Origin: Idiomarina loihiensis
Lineage (GTDB): Bacteria > Pseudomonadota > Gammaproteobacteria > Enterobacterales > Alteromonadaceae
DNA length: 64,000 nt
Assembly: GCF_024584785.1 (NCBI RefSeq)
Contig: NZ_CP074112.1
Span: 1,612,001-1,676,000, forward strand
Reading direction: 5' to 3'
How positions within the stretch are numbered: position 1 is the stretch's first letter; every line of letters starts with the position of its first letter. Of this stretch, positions 61,635-64,000 are shown piece after piece. A program made the position numbers and the translations under genes. The notes under the pieces were generated by a model. That model searched no databases. It had not been told where the DNA came from and worked only from the letters and a program-made list of their open reading frames with translations.

Positions 61635-64000
61635 TTAGAACTTCATACCTAAACGAACGTACCAGTAAGCACCTGCCAAGTCATAAGAAGAAGCAATGGT
61701 GTTCATGTCTTGGTTGTTCGTGGTGTATGGAGGCTGACGGTCGAACATGTTACGAATACCGCCACTGATGGTGGTGGTTTCGTTCATCACGTAGCTCGCC
61801 TGCAAGTCGTGGTAAACCGCACTACCTGCATAAGTACTGGTGTAAGTAGGCTCGCCACTTAAGTCATCGGTACCTTGCATGTAACGTGCTGCCCAAGATA
61901 CTGACACATTGTCCATATCGTAAGTAGCAGTGAAGTTTGCACGAACTTTAGAGAATGCAGCGATGCTGTCTTCCCACTGGTCTGCCGCATAGTAGCCAGC
62001 ATACTGAGTAGGCTCAGCACCAGGTGAAGAAACAAAGCTATAGTCTTTCAAGTAAGTACCGTCTAAACGTAACTTCAACAAACCTGAAGCAAGATCGGTT
62101 GACCAGTTTGCGTCAAAGTCGTAACCAGAAGTTTCGAAAGTAGACAAGTTCGCTAAGCTAGCCACGATACCAGAAACGGCACCTAAGATATCACGATTTG
62201 GAGCGTTTGAGCTGTAAGCTGGACGACCCATCTCTGCGGCACCCAAGATCAAGTCACACAATGGGCTGCTGAAATCAACACTGGTATAACAGCCATTCAC
62301 GATGGTGTTGGTGTCGATTTTACCTACGCCGTTATCAATTTTGATATCGAAGTAGTCAACGGCCAAGCTGAAGTTCTCAATGAACTCAGGCGTGTAAACA
62401 AAACCTACGGTTAAGCTTTCTGATTCTTCTGGCTCAAGATCTGGGTTACCACCAACCAATGATGCAGACTGGTTAGATGCTAATTCAAAGTCTTGTGGTA
62501 AGCCTTCAGCGGCACAGTTATCACGTAACGCTTGGTTGGTTTTAGTACCCCAATCATTACATGGCTCGTTGTACGCTAAGTTAGATTCTTGCTGTGGTGA
62601 GAATAACTCGCTAATACTTGGCGCACGGAAACCATCAGCACGAGTCGCACGAACCAACAAACCTTCAAACGGCTTGTACTCTAAACCAAATTTGGTGTTC
62701 GTGGTTGAATCCAAGAAGCTGTAGTTTGAGCTACGTACTGCTGCAGACAAGCTCAAATCTTCAACCCCTGGCAGATCTGCCAATAGTGGTACGTCAAGCT
62801 CAAGGTAAGCTTCAGTTACATCGTACTGACCTTCAGTTTTCTCACCAGCTACTGAGAAGATTTCACCAATCAGTGCAGCACCATCTGGTTGATACAAATA
62901 GTCTTCCCAACGTTTCTCAACACCGGCTGCCCAAGCGATATCGCCTGCTGGCAAACCAATACCCATCAAGTCACCAGAGATGTTAGCCAAGAACTGTTTG
63001 GTTTGGCCACGTACTACCGGAGAGTTAGGTAAGAACGCGTAATCCATCATCGCCTGGGTCAAGGTACCTGGTGCAAATGGGTTCCACACACCAGGGCAAG
63101 CTGCATCATCAGCACACAAGTCTGGGTCAGTTAAGTTCAAGAAGCGATTTGCGTTGGCACGACCGTAGTCAACACGGGTATCAACAAAGCGGGTGTAGTT
63201 ATAAGACACATCCCACGTCCAACCATTGTCTAGGTAACCTTCAAAACCAGCAACCATACGATAATCGTTCATGTCTTGCGTGAACGCTCGGCCACCAGAC
63301 TCTTCTAAACGACGGTTGATATAAAGGTCTTCACCTACTGGGTTGTACGGGTTAGTTGCTGGAACGAATTGGCCCCAGAAAGTACCCTCAGCACCCATCA
63401 ACTGGTCTGATTGACGGTTAGTGAAACCACCTTCGATAAACGCAGTCGTGCTTGGTGTTAATTCATAAGTGGCAGCACCGTTGATGCTGAATACTTCCAT
63501 TGGCGTAACCATGTAGCTTACTGCAGCGTAGTTAAAGCCATCGGTAGCATTGTTAAATGGACGCAGTGCACCTGTGGTTGGGTCAACTACGTAACCTTTG
63601 TAAGAATTAGATACGGTTGTCCAAGTACCCATCGCAGTAGTACCAGAACCACCACAGTAAACACCACCTTTGCCGTCATCGAACAATGGGCATTCAGAGA
63701 AATCACGATCGCCCTGCCAGATTTCGTTACGGTTGGTGTACTCTAGTGATAATACTACGTTACCACGGTCGCTAGAGGTACCTACGGTAGCTGCTAAACG
63801 CGTGGTCTCACCGTCGCCTTCGCCAGTTAGGTCATATTGAGCAACAAACTCAGCACCTTCAAAGTCACGCTTGGTGATAAAGTTGATAACCCCGGCAATT
63901 GCATCAGAACCGTATGCGGTAGATGCGCCGTCACGTAGCACTTCAACGCGCTCAACGTACGCCATTGGGATAGAGTTCATGTCGCTGAATGCAGTACGAC
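61635..64000 (-). CDS. TonB-dependent receptor, 3' part
   Basis: The reading frame is open to the right edge, so the N-terminus (signal peptide, TonB box, start of the plug) is missing; at least 788 residues are present. The visible part opens in the plug domain with YVERVEVLRDGASTAYGSDAIAGVINFITKRDF. It continues as a 22-strand-type beta barrel with alternating aromatic strands and ends in a C-terminal Phe (YWYVRLGMKF) for barrel assembly. Many paired cysteines lie in the extracellular loops. It would import a large substrate with TonB energy. The layout resembles the large receptors common in Alteromonadales and Caulobacterales. The substrate is not evident; a neighbouring oxygenase/methyltransferase cluster follows. 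Confidence 0.93.
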   Translation of the reverse strand, partial: RTAFSDMNSIPMAYVERVEVLRDGASTAYGSDAIAGVINFITKRDFEGAEFVAQYDLTGEGDGETTRLAATVGTSSDRGNVVLSLEYTNRNEIWQGDRDFSECPLFDDGKGGVYCGGSGTTAMGTWTTVSNSYKGYVVDPTTGALRPFNNATDGFNYAAVSYMVTPMEVFSINGAATYELTPSTTAFIEGGFTNRQSDQLMGAEGTFWGQFVPATNPYNPVGEDLYINRRLEESGGRAFTQDMNDYRMVAGFEGYLDNGWTWDVSYNYTRFVDTRVDYGRANANRFLNLTDPDLCADDAACPGVWNPFAPGTLTQAMMDYAFLPNSPVVRGQTKQFLANISGDLMGIGLPAGDIAWAAGVEKRWEDYLYQPDGAALIGEIFSVAGEKTEGQYDVTEAYLELDVPLLADLPGVEDLSLSAAVRSSNYSFLDSTTNTKFGLEYKPFEGLLVRATRADGFRAPSISELFSPQQESNLAYNEPCNDWGTKTNQALRDNCAAEGLPQDFELASNQSASLVGGNPDLEPEESESLTVGFVYTPEFIENFSLAVDYFDIKIDNGVGKIDTNTIVNGCYTSVDFSSPLCDLILGAAEMGRPAYSSNAPNRDILGAVSGIVASLANLSTFETSGYDFDANWSTDLASGLLKLRLDGTYLKDYSFVSSPGAEPTQYAGYYAADQWEDSIAAFSKVRANFTATYDMDNVSVSWAARYMQGTDDLSGEPTYTSTYAGSAVYHDLQASYVMNETTTISGGIRNMFDRQPPYTTNNQDMNTIASSYDLAGAYWYVRLGMKF

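Overview
The window reads as one continuous chromosomal segment of a gammaproteobacterium, most likely of the order Alteromonadales (Idiomarina, Alishewanella or Rheinheimera type). That placement is inferred from gene order and protein style: ybgC-tolQRAB-pal-cpoB next to ruvCAB and aspS, cmoAB, a full ccmABCDEFGHI operon, rpsT/murJ/ribF/ileS/lspA/fkpB/ispH beside a minor-pilin cluster, and a large TonB-dependent receptor. No species can be named from the sequence alone.

Layout. 1-4.8 kb (minus): Tol-Pal envelope system, with a candidate promoter overlapping an inverted repeat. 5.0-5.1 kb (plus): an unannotated transcription unit with consensus promoter and terminator, a probable small RNA. 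5.1-9.2 kb (minus): ruvB, ruvA, ruvC, aspS, with a heptamer repeat between ruvA and ruvB. 9.4-12.0 kb (plus): cmoA, cmoB and a LysR regulator. 12.1-17.8 kb (plus): a tripartite RND efflux operon ending in a DUF3240 gene. 17.9-21.1 kb (minus): galU, a POT peptide transporter, mlaA. 21.1-28.3 kb (minus): cytochrome c maturation. 28.3-33.0 kb: type IV minor pilins (minus) with pilE divergent, lacking pilY1. 33.4-40.1 kb: a PmrAB-like two-component system, eptA, a PAP2 phosphatase and dgkA (minus), with a divergent LTA-synthase-like gene. 40.6-47.8 kb (plus): a type IC restriction-modification system with an embedded rhuM and a small ORF. 47.9-56.8 kb (minus): ispH, fkpB, lspA, ileS, ribF, an alpha/beta-hydrolase and murJ. 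56.8-57.3 kb: a four-helix-bundle gene flanked by inverted TTCG-rich repeat arms. 57.4-57.8 kb (plus): rpsT and tRNA-Arg(CCU). 57.9-64.0 kb (minus): an Asp/Asn-hydroxylase-like protein, a methyltransferase, a TPR/2OG-oxygenase and the 3' part of a TonB-dependent receptor.

How it fits together. The clearest non-obvious signal is regulatory. A PmrA-type direct repeat, (A/C)TTAAG-N5-CTTAAG, lies exactly 10 nt from a -10-like hexamer on both strands between dgkA and the LTA-synthase-like gene. The same geometry (CTTAAG-N5-CTTAAG, 10 nt, TAGAGT) occurs 22 kb away in front of the RND efflux operon. This suggests that the local OmpR-family regulator controls its own lipid A modification operon, a divergent envelope transferase and an efflux pump as one envelope-defence regulon.

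A second signal is a family of palindromic TTCGT-rich repeats that interrupts the ispH-fkpB and ileS-ribF junctions. A third copy has its two arms separated by a four-helix-bundle (23S rRNA intervening-sequence type) gene, and one arm is translated as that protein's C-terminus. This could be a small element with solo and gene-bearing forms. The 33-48 kb stretch looks like accessory DNA inserted between the pilin cluster and ispH, a neighbourhood that is contiguous in related bacteria.
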